DNA from: Bifidobacterium sp. ESL0682
GTDB lineage: Bacteria; Actinomycetota; Actinomycetes; Actinomycetales; Bifidobacteriaceae
Reading direction: 5' to 3'
DNA length: 64,000 bases
Assembly (NCBI RefSeq): GCF_029392815.1
Contig: NZ_CP113942.1
Location: 1,674,001-1,738,000 of the forward strand
Shown here: piece by piece, positions 36,622 through 45,600 of the stretch
Layout: each line of letters starts with the position of its first letter
How positions within the stretch are numbered: position 1 is the first letter of the stretch
The notes under the pieces: model-generated
Databases searched by the model: none
Seen by the model: only the letters and a program-made list of their open reading frames with translations
What the model was told of the DNA's origin: nothing
Program-made: the position numbers and the translations under genes

Positions 36622-39095
36622 CCGGCGGCACCAGCCCCAACTGGCAGTCCGCGGCGGACATCCCCTGGAACGGGCGCAAGAGCACCATCGCCAAGGTCTC
36701 GATCGAGGGCGACCTCACCCTGACCAGCAGCAACTACGACACCAGGGACAACCCCTTCAACGAGATGGGCGCGCTCACCTCCATGGACAGCAACGGCCAC
36801 CGGGTCGCCATCGACCGCGACGGCGGCTACTGGGCCTTCTCCGACGACACCGCCTTGGTCAGTCTTGATTTGACCGGCTGGCAGGTCAACGACACCGACG
36901 ACCGCGCCGTCAGCCTACGGGGCATGTTCATGGAGTGCACACACCTGGCCACGCTGAAGGGCCTCGAAAGCTGGCACACCGGCCACGTCGGAGCCGCCAA
37001 CTTCATGTTCGCGGACTGCGCCAGCCTGACCGACCTGGACCTCTCCGGCTGGGACACCGGCCGGCTCCGCGACGTCAACGGCATGTTCTCCGGCAGCGGC
37101 CTGACCGACCTCGACCTGTCCGGCTGGGACACCTCGCACATCAACCAGACCTACTACTGGGACGGCATGCTGCCCGGCAACCTCAAACGCCTCCGCCTCG
37201 GACCCGACACCAAGCTCTGGGCCCAAGCGTTCAGCGAGATAGCCGCCAGCCCCGCCAGCAGCGGCAACCACGGTGGTCACCCCGACGAGCTCTGGCACGA
37301 ATGGGACTGGCCGCAAGGCCGCCACCCCACCGACCTCGGCCTGGTCGGCCCCGACAGCACCACCCGCGGCGACGGCACCCTGACAACCCTCGAGACCCGC
37401 GCGGCCGCCAACCCCAAAGGCACCTACGTGCGCGCCGACACCACCGTCACCTACGTCGACCTGAGATACGACCCGCAGGGCGGCGCCCTCGACACCGGCC
37501 TGCCCGCCACCGCCGGCACATCCGGCGGCCTGGCCGTCGACACGACCTTCAGGGCCGGCACGTACACCGTCCCCGACACCGCCGCCAGCCACATCACCGC
37601 CAACAGATCCCACGGCCTGTTCAACGGCTGGACCGCCGACACCAGCGGCGTGACCGGCACCGCCGGCATGACCAACCACACCCTCACCGCCTCCCGGGGC
37701 GCGACCGGCACCGCCACCATCCAGGCCGACTGGACCACGCCCGCGGAATCCGCCACCACCGTCACCGTCGCCACCGACACCCACGCCACCGACAAAGGCT
37801 CGGCCACCGTGGGCGCCACCGCCGCGCTCGGCCAGACCCTGCCCGCGCTGGCCGCCCTGCCCGCGTCCGGGCTCGACCCCGGCAGGTCCTCCAGACCCGC
37901 CGTCGACGCCGGCGGCAGCGTGACCGTCTGTGTGAAACCCAGCAGCCAGACAGGAGGCTACACGACCGGGCAATGCCACACCAAGACCAGCACCACCGCG
38001 GGCGCGCAGACGGTCACCCCCGACGCGTTCACGCTGCCCGGCTCGCTCACCACGGGACAGGACACCACCTTCCCCGGCCCCGGCGAGAGCTACGTGATGA
38101 CCGCCTCGTACACGACCACCGACCCCGCCACCCGCAACACCGTGACCAGCGACACCACCACCGCAGGCGGCGGACTCGCGACCGGCACGCTGCCGTGGGT
38201 CCATGCGGTGTTCGACGCGAACATGCCCGGGCCCAACGCGCCCAGCTCCGGCACGCCCACGCCACCGGACGACATCAGGACGCTCGTCGACACCGCCAGC
38301 GGCAAGGCCTGGATCACCCTGCCCTACGGCACCGCCAGCATGGACCCCGTCGACCACTCCATGGCCGGCTGGTCCGCCAGCAGCGGCGCCACCCAGCCAG
38401 ACCAAGGCATGGCCGACGCCACCCACCGCGACGTCCGGCTGCCCGCCACCCCCGGCATCAGCGAGACCCGCACCACCCTGCACGCCGTCTGGCACCACCT
38501 CTCCACACCCGTCGTCACCGGCATGAGCCGCGACCCCGCCACCAACCAGGTCACCATCACCGGCACCAGCACCCCTGGGACCGCCAGGAGACCATCTTCG
38601 TGCGCGTCATCGCCGACCAGGGACAGACCGTCAACTACCAGCCCGTATCCAACTGGTGGGCCAACGCCCCCGACAGCCACCCGCAGGACAACGACACCGC
38701 CGGCAACCCCCTGCCCTACGACGGCACCACCACCCACAACTGGGCCACTACCATCCCCGCCGACACCCTGCCCGAAGGAGGACGCTACCGCATCAGCCAC
38801 ACGACCACCACCAGCGACCCCTGGCGCTACACCACCGGCAGCAGCGAACAAGGCACCACCACCCTCACCCTCGCCGGCACCTACCAGCACGCCCTCCCCT
38901 GACCGGCGGACGAAAGGACAAGGCCCTCCTCGCCGCCGTCACAGCAGCCATCGCCCTGCTCCTGCTGGCCACCGCACTACGCGACAGGAGACGACAGGAA
39001 ACCAAGCGCGAGCAATGACCGCGGCCCAAGGCAGCCGCCCCGCGCCCCCTGCTGCCGGCCCGCCCCATCCGGGCCGGCAACCACCAACCGAGTAA
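36507..39095 (+). CDS. BspA-like surface protein 1, second BspA module
   Basis: Continues the protein in another frame: restoring one C in the C4 at 36503-36506 joins it to the previous fragment. It begins GWAQWGDSTTLPAIPGIDG, repeats the ligand module (LRLTGGTSPNWQ, IPWNGRKSTIAKV) and a second set of 26-residue repeats (MFADCASLTDLDLSGWDT, MFSGSGLTDLDLSGWDT). Further beta repeats ending ATIQADWTT and TLHAVWHH follow. The in-frame homology ends near 38575; the Pro/Thr/Arg-rich remainder to 39095 is out of frame. The protein therefore carries two complete copies of the ectodomain plan. No start codon of its own is expected. Confidence 0.65.
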   Translation, partial: GWAQWGDSTTLPAIPGIDGQDTNSVCYAVVDGGTTLRLTGGTSPNWQSAADIPWNGRKSTIAKVSIEGDLTLTSSNYDTRDNPFNEMGALTSMDSNGHRVAIDRDGGYWAFSDDTALVSLDLTGWQVNDTDDRAVSLRGMFMECTHLATLKGLESWHTGHVGAANFMFADCASLTDLDLSGWDTGRLRDVNGMFSGSGLTDLDLSGWDTSHINQTYYWDGMLPGNLKRLRLGPDTKLWAQAFSEIAASPASSGNHGGHPDELWHEWDWPQGRHPTDLGLVGPDSTTRGDGTLTTLETRAAANPKGTYVRADTTVTYVDLRYDPQGGALDTGLPATAGTSGGLAVDTTFRAGTYTVPDTAASHITANRSHGLFNGWTADTSGVTGTAGMTNHTLTASRGATGTATIQADWTTPAESATTVTVATDTHATDKGSATVGATAALGQTLPALAALPASGLDPGRSSRPAVDAGGSVTVCVKPSSQTGGYTTGQCHTKTSTTAGAQTVTPDAFTLPGSLTTGQDTTFPGPGESYVMTASYTTTDPATRNTVTSDTTTAGGGLATGTLPWVHAVFDANMPGPNAPSSGTPTPPDDIRTLVDTASGKAWITLPYGTASMDPVDHSMAGWSASSGATQPDQGMADATHRDVRLPATPGISETRTTLHAVWHHLSTPVVTGMSRDPATNQVTITGTSTPGTARRPSSCASSPTRDRPSTTSPYPTGGPTPPTATRRTTTPPATPCPTTAPPPTTGPLPSPPTPCPKEDATASATRPPPATPGATPPAAANKAPPPSPSPAPTSTPSPDRRTKGQGPPRRRHSSHRPAPAGHRTTRQETTGNQARAMTAAQGSRPAPPAAGPPHPGRQPPTE
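38576..39018 (+). CDS. BspA-like surface protein 1, C-terminal fragments with LPLTGG anchor
   Basis: From 38576 the frame reads WDRQETIFVRVIADQ and continues through the last extracellular repeat to AGTYQHALP, then a stop at 38900-38902. Adding one C to the C4 at 38896-38899 turns this into ALPLTGGRKDKALLAAVTAA, a hydrophobic segment and DRRRQETKREQ, stop at 39018. That is a classical sorting signal (LPLTGG, helix, positive tail) and matches the intact end of the second BspA-like protein. Two single-base breaks therefore separate this piece from the upstream fragment and from its own anchor. Confidence 0.65.
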
Positions 39096-39142
39096 GAAAA
39101 AGGTGTGGCCCGCACCCCGACACAGGGACCACGGGCCACACC
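39096..39142 (-). terminator. Minus-strand terminator-like hairpin after BspA-1
   Basis: GGTGTGGCCCG (39102-39112) pairs perfectly with CGGGCCACACC (39132-39142). On the minus strand it is followed by TTTTTCTTAC; on the plus strand no U-tract follows. It is thus oriented to stop transcripts coming from the 39.1-40.3 kb region toward BspA-1, although no minus-strand gene is recognised there. Confidence 0.6.
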
Positions 39143-39447
39143 GCCACACAAGACTTCCCCCGGGCACAACACCCGCCCGGAGGGAACACCAAACCGGACG
39201 CCGGCGACGGGACCAACAACCCAAAAACCAACCAACCCCGCCGCCAGCGCCCAACCCCACATAACAAATAGGTCCTCGATTCCAAAGACGGAACCAAGGA
39301 CCCACAACATTCAAGACATAGGTGCCAATACATTATTCACCATCAAACGGCAAGCAACCCACAAACGTTCACAGAGCATAAAAGAACAACGAAAACCAAT
39401 ACAAGCCAAATAGACAAAGACGTCTCACGGCAACGATGCCCAAAACA

Positions 39448-39655
39448 CGTGTGGGCCGCCAGCCAAAGCCGACAGCCCACACAAATACTCAAGTCGAGGA
39501 CGCAATGGAAAACGCCCTGCCAGCGGAGACCAACAAGGCGAAGTTTTAAAAAGCCCCAGACCATGCCTCGAAGTGAACCGGCTCCAGCCGACAGAATCAG
39601 CGTAACACATTCCAATCAAAGACCACAACTCATCTCAAGAAACCTTGAATTTCAT
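39448..39655 (+). repeat. Tandem repeat unit, copy 1 (~208 bp)
   Basis: Opens with a hairpin: GTGTGGGC (39449-39456) with GCCCACAC (39475-39482). The first 37 bases of the unit are nearly identical in copy 2. It closes with ACAACTCATCTCAAGAAAC and a palindrome TCAAGAAACCTTGA (39635-39648). The middle is only loosely conserved. On the minus strand the hairpin is followed by GTGTTTTGGG. Confidence 0.75.
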
Positions 39656-39673
39656 TGATTTTGCGGTTAATAC
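39645..39673 (+). promoter_or_regulatory. Promoter candidate between repeat copies, overlapped by a palindrome
   Basis: -35 TTGAAT (39645-39650), 17-bp spacer, -10 TAATAC (39668-39673). Transcription would start just before the hairpin of repeat copy 2. The palindrome TCAAGAAACCTTGA overlaps the -35 hexamer, as an operator would. Confidence 0.5.
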
Positions 39674-39681
39674 TAAAAAGC

Positions 39682-39890
39682 CGTGTGGGCCGCCAGCCAA
39701 AGCCGACAGCCCACACAAACAATTAAAGAGAAGGACGGAATAACAAAACGCCCTACCAGTGGAACCCACGAGGCGAAAGCTCACAAAGACCCGGATATAC
39801 CTCGAGTTGAGACGATCCCAACCAGCACAACGAGAGTATCACATCCCAGCCAAAGGCCACAACTCATCTCAAGAAATCTTGAATTTTCAT
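39682..39890 (+). repeat. Tandem repeat unit, copy 2 (~209 bp)
   Basis: Hairpin GTGTGGGC (39683-39690) with GCCCACAC (39709-39716), diverged middle, and closing block ACAACTCATCTCAAGAAAT with palindrome TCAAGAAATCTTGA (39869-39882). On the minus strand the hairpin is followed by GGCTTTTTAG, so it could terminate a minus-strand RNA. Confidence 0.75.
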
Positions 39891-40051
39891 CAATTCAGAC
39901 TTCCTAGCTTGACTTCTGCAGCATTGATATGAGACGTTGACAAAGCCGCACGCACGCGGCACGGCAATCCCTTGAGACGGAAAGCCAGAAACGTGCGGGC
40001 GACCGGCCAGGACCAAGAGGCCGGCTGAAATTAAAGAGATAGGAGCCAGAA

Positions 40052-40204
40052 ATGGCACCTCACAATAACAATAAGCCCGGAAACGCCGGGCTCTGCTGGC
40101 TCGTGGCCATAGTGCTGGTCACGATTGCGCCCAAGGTAAGTCCCCCATGGGCAACGGCAATCCTGCTGATCTGCCTACTGTACGCAATCCGCAGAATGAA
40201 GTAG
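40052..40204 (+). CDS. Small two-TM membrane peptide (50 aa), unknown function
   Basis: ATG at 40052 with GATAGGAG 7-8 nt upstream. The product starts MAPHNNNKPGNAG, then hydrophobic segment 1 (CWLVAIVLVTIA), a KVSPPW turn, hydrophobic segment 2 (ATAILLICLLYAI) and a basic RRMK end. A perfect 7-bp hairpin (AGCCCGG/CCGGGCT, 40074-40092) lies within codons 8-14 and could limit translation. A 12-bp perfect stem follows the stop. The leader (about 39985-40051) resembles the starts of the two repeat units. I do not recognise the family. A small membrane-active peptide is conceivable but unproven. Confidence 0.5.
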   Translation: MAPHNNNKPGNAGLCWLVAIVLVTIAPKVSPPWATAILLICLLYAIRRMK

Positions 40205-40212
40205 CGCCAGCA

Positions 40213-40249
40213 CCGTGCCGTCCATAGCAGCCAGCCGTGGACGGCACGG
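40213..40249 (+). terminator. Stem-loop after the small membrane peptide gene
   Basis: CCGTGCCGTCCA (40213-40224) pairs perfectly with TGGACGGCACGG (40238-40249), 13-nt loop, 8 bp after the stop. There is no U-tract, so termination is plausible but not certain. Confidence 0.55.
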
Positions 40250-40299
40250 CAGGCAATCAATCTCCATTACCAACAAACTTGAGAAGGTATTCGAATACA

Positions 40300-40345
40300 A
40301 ATAACCGCGTCCCGCAGAAGATGAGTTCTGCGGAGCGCGGTTATT
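40300..40345. terminator. Terminator of the fas operon (possibly bidirectional)
   Basis: 20-nt arms AATAACCGCG..CCGCAGAA (40300-40319) and TTCTGCGG..CGCGGTTATT (40326-40345), two mismatches. On the minus strand TTTGTATTC follows, 46 bp after the fas stop. On the plus strand GTTC follows, so termination that way would be weaker. Confidence 0.8.
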
Positions 40346-40391
40346 GTTCACGACTCAGGCCAGCTTGCGCCGACCTATTATCGGCAACTGA

Positions 40392-42692
40392 CTACTCGAA
40401 GTAGCCGTCGGAGCCAAGGCGGGCGTCCGGGTTGAGGAGCATCGCCTTTTCGGCGTCGTGGGCGTTGTAGGTCTTCGTGTCTTCGTGGAAGCGACGGTTG
40501 TCAATCTCCTCGAAGAGCGGGGCCTCGCCCATCATGCCCATCAGGCGGCGACGTTCACCACGAGCCAGACGCTCGTTGGCACGCTTGCGCCACTTGTCGA
40601 GCGCGTCCTGGCCGTACTCGTTGGCCACGGCCGCCTCGAAGGCGCCGGGGTGCACGAGGGCGACGAAGCCGGAGACGTGGCCGAAGCCGAGCGAAGTGAC
40701 CAGGCCAGCCTTGACGGAACCGATGTTCAGCGGCTTGCGCAGCCAGACCATGTGATCGTCCTTGCGCATCTTCGGGTCGACGCAGTCGAGGGCCGCGTTG
40801 GCGGGAATGACGCCGGACTTGAACAGCTGAGTGAGACCATCGATCTGGAAGATCGCGGCACCACCCATCGCGTGACCGGTCAGCGACTTCTGCGAGATGA
40901 CGAACAGCGGATTGCCATCGTTGCGGCCAATGGCGTGCTGGATGGAGTTGTGCAGCTCGGATTCGTTGGAATCGTTGGCGTTGGTGGACGTGTCGTGCTT
41001 GGAAACCACGGCGATATCGTCCGGGGTGACGCCGAGCGCAGCCAACTGGCGAACCAGCTGAGAGTCCTTGCCGCCCTGAGCCGCAGCCAGAGCACCGAGG
41101 CCCGGAGCCGGAATCGAGGTGTGCGCGCCGTCAGCGAAACTGTGGACGTAACCGACCACGGCCGCCACAGGCAGGCCCATCTTCAGCGCGATGTCGCCAC
41201 GGGTGACGAGCATCGTGCCGCCGCCCTCGGATTCAACGAAGCCGTCGCGACGGCGGTCGTTGGAACGGGAGAAGAAGCGGTCGGAGATGCCCTTGCCGTA
41301 CATCACGCTCGCGTCGGCGGTGGCGCCCATGTTGCCGAAGCCGATCACCGAATCCACGCCGATGTCATCGATTGCGCCGGTGACCACGAAGTCCGCCTTG
41401 CCGAGGGCGATCTTGTCGACACCCTCCTCGAGCGAGACCGCAGCGGTGGCGCAGGCCGAAACCGGCTGAACCATGTTGCCGTAGCCGCCGATGTAGGACT
41501 GCATGACGTGCGCGGCGACGACGTTCGGCAGGGCTTCCTGCAGGATGTCGGTCGGAATCTCATGACCGAGGAAGCGGTCGAGATAGAGCTTGCGCATGCT
41601 GGCCATGCCGCCGAAACCGGTGCCCTGCGTGGAAGCGACCATCGAAGGATGAATCGTCTGCAGGACCTCAGCTGGGGTGAAGCCGGCGGAAAGGTAGGCG
41701 TCGACCGTGGTAACGATGTTCCAGAGCGCGATCTCGTCGACTTCGCCGACCATGGAGGCCGGAATGCCCCACTTGACCGGGTCGAAGCCCTTCGGGAACT
41801 GGCCGCCGACGGTGCGGCTCATCGCGAAGCGCTTGGGCACGCGAATCATCGAACCGGGCTCGCGAGTAACGCTCCACTCGCCGGACTCATCGTCCTGGGC
41901 GATCTGCGTGTGCTCGGCGTCCATGACGACGTACTGCTGAGCAGTCTCTTCGTTCGGCACGCTGAAGGTGACCTCATGGTCGAGGTAGATCTCCACCTCA
42001 CCGCTGGCGGTGTCGTCCTGATAGTCGCCGCTGCCCATGCCGTTGTCGAAGGGACGCAGGCCGGAGCGAGCCACGACCTCGTCGTGGTAGCGCTCGGCGA
42101 TGTCCTCTTCGGGCACGAGGTTGCCGTCAGTGTCGTACCAGCCGGCGTTCGGGCTGTCCTGCCAGGTGACCAGGCCCATGTTCCAAGCCAGCTCGAGCAC
42201 CGCTCCTGCAGAGAGATCGACGCTGCCGTCGGAATGGATACCCAGCTCGGCCTCAGCACGGGTACGGCCGGAGCCCCACGGGCCCAGCTCGCCGATCGAG
42301 ACGATGACGATCTGGTCTTCGGGCTTGGCGGTGACGTTGCTCCAATCGGAGAGGTTCACTGCAGCCTGACGCGGCGGGTTCGGGGTGGGCAGCGCCTTGA
42401 TGAGCGTCGCCTTGCCGTCCTTGTTCTTGGCAGCATCGGCTTGCGCGTTCTCGTCAGCGCTTGCCACAGCGGAGTTGGCCTTGTCGGCCTCGGCTTCGGC
42501 GCGCAGAGCGGCGATGTCGATGGGCTCGTTGCCCAGGCCACCGGTCAGATCGGCGCGAAGCGGAGCCTGTTCGGCCTGCTTGCGGGCATTGACATCGGCC
42601 AGACCAAGCAGCTGCTGCGCAATCTCTTGCGTCGAATAGGTGCGGATGCCATGGCGTTCGACCACATCGACCAGCGGGTCGTTGCCGCCCAT
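40392..42692 (-). CDS. fas: Type I fatty acid synthase, C-terminal fragment (ketoacyl synthase)
   Basis: 766 residues from the ATG at 42692 (MGGNDPLVDVVERHG). It carries the ketoacyl synthase domain: active-site Cys in ACATAAVS (about residue 413) and two His in SKHDTSTNAND and SLTGHAMGGA (about 564 and 607). It condenses acyl and malonyl groups in the FAS I complex. The upstream fragment ends at a TGA that overlaps this ATG (TGATG). In homologous single-chain FAS the junction reads G-T-G-L-M-G; here one G of ACCGGCC is missing, giving GTA-stop. So either the gene is broken by one base or the synthase is made as two coupled chains. Confidence 0.88.
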   Translation of the reverse strand: MGGNDPLVDVVERHGIRTYSTQEIAQQLLGLADVNARKQAEQAPLRADLTGGLGNEPIDIAALRAEAEADKANSAVASADENAQADAAKNKDGKATLIKALPTPNPPRQAAVNLSDWSNVTAKPEDQIVIVSIGELGPWGSGRTRAEAELGIHSDGSVDLSAGAVLELAWNMGLVTWQDSPNAGWYDTDGNLVPEEDIAERYHDEVVARSGLRPFDNGMGSGDYQDDTASGEVEIYLDHEVTFSVPNEETAQQYVVMDAEHTQIAQDDESGEWSVTREPGSMIRVPKRFAMSRTVGGQFPKGFDPVKWGIPASMVGEVDEIALWNIVTTVDAYLSAGFTPAEVLQTIHPSMVASTQGTGFGGMASMRKLYLDRFLGHEIPTDILQEALPNVVAAHVMQSYIGGYGNMVQPVSACATAAVSLEEGVDKIALGKADFVVTGAIDDIGVDSVIGFGNMGATADASVMYGKGISDRFFSRSNDRRRDGFVESEGGGTMLVTRGDIALKMGLPVAAVVGYVHSFADGAHTSIPAPGLGALAAAQGGKDSQLVRQLAALGVTPDDIAVVSKHDTSTNANDSNESELHNSIQHAIGRNDGNPLFVISQKSLTGHAMGGAAIFQIDGLTQLFKSGVIPANAALDCVDPKMRKDDHMVWLRKPLNIGSVKAGLVTSLGFGHVSGFVALVHPGAFEAAVANEYGQDALDKWRKRANERLARGERRRLMGMMGEAPLFEEIDNRRFHEDTKTYNAHDAEKAMLLNPDARLGSDGYFE

Positions 42693-45600
42693 CAGGCGGT
42701 GCCACGCACCCAGCCGATCAGCGGGTGGGCGAAGGTGACACGTCCGGACCAATCCTTCTCGGCGCGAGCGCGGGTGACGATGGCGTCGAACGAGGACTTG
42801 ACCTCGCCGTATGCACCGTCGCCGCCGAAGACGCCGCGGTTCGGGGAACCAGGCAGGACGACGTGGAGCTTGTGCTGAACGTCGGTGTCGCCACCGATGG
42901 CCGCGAAGCCGGTGATCGCACGCTCGACGCCCCAGAGCATCAGGCGTGCCTGAGACTCGAAGAGCTGGCCGGAATCGGCCATGGTGCCGTGCACCGGAGG
43001 TGCCGCGAACGGGAAGAAGAGGCTCGGCTCGTAGGCCGGCTTCAGGATCGTGGTGGTGGCGCCGGTGGTCTTCTTGCTCACGCCGCCGACCCACTTGACC
43101 AGTGCGTCAACGTCGCGGTAGCTGGAGAGGTTGGCCGGAACCAGCCAGAGCTTGGCATCGCCGACCGCGTGCTCGCGGTAGACCTGCTCGGCCCAAGCCT
43201 TCACCGACTGCTTGAAGCTGTGGGAAGTGGCGATGACCGTTGCGCCGCCGGCCAACAGGCCTTCGACGACCTGACCCGCGATGGAGTTCGGAGCCACACC
43301 GGTGACCACGGCGACGTCGCCGGCGAAGCGGGATGCCTTCGGGTCGGTCTTGGCGTTGCTGCGTGCTTCGACCGCGATGCGGTTGAAGGTGGAGGCCAGG
43401 ATGCTGTTGCCATCCGTTGCGGCCTTGGAAGCGAACCAAGTGGCCTGGTCGGCAACCTCGGTGCCTGCCCCGATGAAGCTCAGCTCGGCGACCTTCTGGT
43501 CGTGGTTGTAATAAAGACGGGCGAGATCCTCACGCGCGGTGGCCCAGCGGTCATCGAGCAGCAAGGCCTGGCGCTCGTCGAAGCGCGGAGCGACCTGGTC
43601 GACCCAGTCGCTGCCAAGCTCGGCTTCGACAGCCTCGACCACGGCGGCATCCTCATCCTCGTCCTCAGCGGCAACAGGAGCCTTGATGTCGAGTTCATTG
43701 AGCACGAAACGTGCGGTCTTGGCGAGCACACCGTCGGCACCGGTGACTTTCTCGGCGAAGGCATCCAGCGCGGCGGAATCGACCACCGAACCGCCGGCAC
43801 CACCAGCGCTCGGCAGAGCCACGGCCACACCGTGGTCGGCGGCGACCTTCTGCACGGCCGCGTCGATGAGCGCGTTCGCGTCGTTGGCGTTGGAGACCTG
43901 AGCGGTGCTCAAGCTGGCGAGATCCTCGCCACGCGAGGACGTGCCTTCGCGGGTTTCGAGGACCAGCGTGCCGAGCACGTAGTCAGCCCAGCCTTGGCCG
44001 AGCTGCCAGGTTTCGGTGACGCGCTTGACGACCTGGGCCTGCTTGACGCCGGCGGCGCCGAAGAGGCCACGGATGCGGTCACGCACGATGTCGGAGAGCA
44101 CCGGGCCGAACGGCTTGTAGTTCGGAGCCACCTTGTTGACCAGCGCGTAGAGATCGGCGATCGACGCTTCGGCAGCGCCATCGACCGAGGCCACACCCAG
44201 CTCGGAGCTGATGTCCATCAGCAGCTGGTTACGACGCGAAGAGACGCCGTTGGTTAGAGTGTCGGTGGTATCGCTTTCACCGATCTGATCGGGGCGCACC
44301 TTGGCCGCGTAGGCCAGGAGCATCTCGATGCCGTCGGATGCCTTGAAGGGCAGGTCCGCCGGACGTTCGCCGGAAGCGGCGACCGGAGCGGCAGAAGCTG
44401 CGGCGGCCGGTGCCGAAGCGGCAGGCTCAGCAGCCTGTGCACTCGGAGCCGGTGCGGCGGCAGCGGCCTGAGCCGCGGCAGGAGCCGAAGCCTCTGCGGA
44501 AGCATCATCGGCGTCGTCATCGTCGAGAACGAGCGAATCCGAATCAGTCATGTAGACGCGCTGCTCGTCACGGCCGAGGTTGTAGACCGCGACCTCGCTG
44601 CCCGAGAAGTCAGGCAGACGCAGAGTCTTGGTGGCGAGGTTGGCCAGCGTCGGCTGGTTGCCGAGGCCGACTTCGACGTAGTTCTCCACGCCGAGGCCAC
44701 CCTGAGCAGGGTCGCCGAACATGATGGCCTGCGTCTCGATCCAGCGCACCGGGGAGGCGAACTGCCAGGCCAGGAGCTCGGTGAAGAGCAGGCGGCCGAG
44801 CTTCTGCTCGTCGGCTGCGTAGGAATCCCAGACCTCGGGGTTGTCGAGCGCTTCCTGAATGCGGGTGGACGGCACGACGTCGACGATCTTCTGGGCGAAT
44901 TCCTTCGTCATCTCGAACGGTGTCGCCACGAGGTTCGGGATGTAACGGCCGACCAGGCGCTGGTAGTCGATGTGTTCCGGAAGCAGGGTGTCGAGCTTGT
45001 TGCGGAAGTCGGGCACGCCCTTGCGCAGCAGCATGGAGTGGAACGGCACATCGATGCCGGGCACGTACATGAGTGCGGGCTTGCCGCCGTATTCCTTGAC
45101 ACGACGCGCGGAATCAGCCTTCAGAGCCTCGAGGCCCTTGAGCGTTCCGGCGATGACGTACTGCTGACCGGAGAGGTTGTAGTTGACGATCTGCAGGAAC
45201 TCGCCGCTGGCCTCGCTCACGGACTTGACGTAGTCGTCCACGCCGTCGTCGCCGATGCCGAACTGGTTCGGACGCAGAGCGGCCATGCGATAGTTGGAAC
45301 GGCCCTGCTCATCGCGGTCGATAAGGCTGTTCATCGCGGAACCGCGCTGGAAGACCAGCTCAAGCACCGTCTCGAACGGGATGATGCCGGCGAAGGAGCT
45401 CAGAGCGTTGTATTCGCCCAGCGAATGGCCGGCGAAGTAGGCAGGCCAGATGTCGCTGCCGGCCTCGCGCAGACGTGAGGTCTGGGCGTAGGCGACGGTG
45501 GCGAGTGCCACCTGGGTGAACTGGGTCAGGTTCAGCAGGCCGTCCGGGTGATGATAGGTCACGCCGTTGGCAGTCAGCGTCTTCGGGTTGTCACGCACGA

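Larger units (their letters stand above)
39143..40051. other. Gene-poor hairpin-rich region
   Basis: About 0.9 kb with no recognisable protein gene. It contains a hairpin GGTCCT...AGGACC (39271-39302, inner TTCC/GGAA), two tandem repeats (39448-39655 and 39682-39890), and a promoter-like signal at 39645-39673. A third, shorter leader-like sequence (about 39985-40051) precedes the small membrane peptide gene. Short open frames on both strands here do not look like known proteins. Confidence 0.5.

Noticed and set aside
39448..39890. Possible CRISPR or IS element
   Set aside because: Only two units of ~208 bp with diverged interiors; no short regular spacers, no terminal inverted repeats with a transposase, no cas genes.
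39449..39907. Two plus-strand frames with the same start (MWAASQSRQPTQ) and end (QRPQLISRNLEF) in the tandem repeats
   Set aside because: The similarity follows from DNA repeat ends that form hairpins and palindromes; the middle is not conserved as protein and the GTG starts lie inside the hairpin. Kept only as a DNA/RNA repeat.
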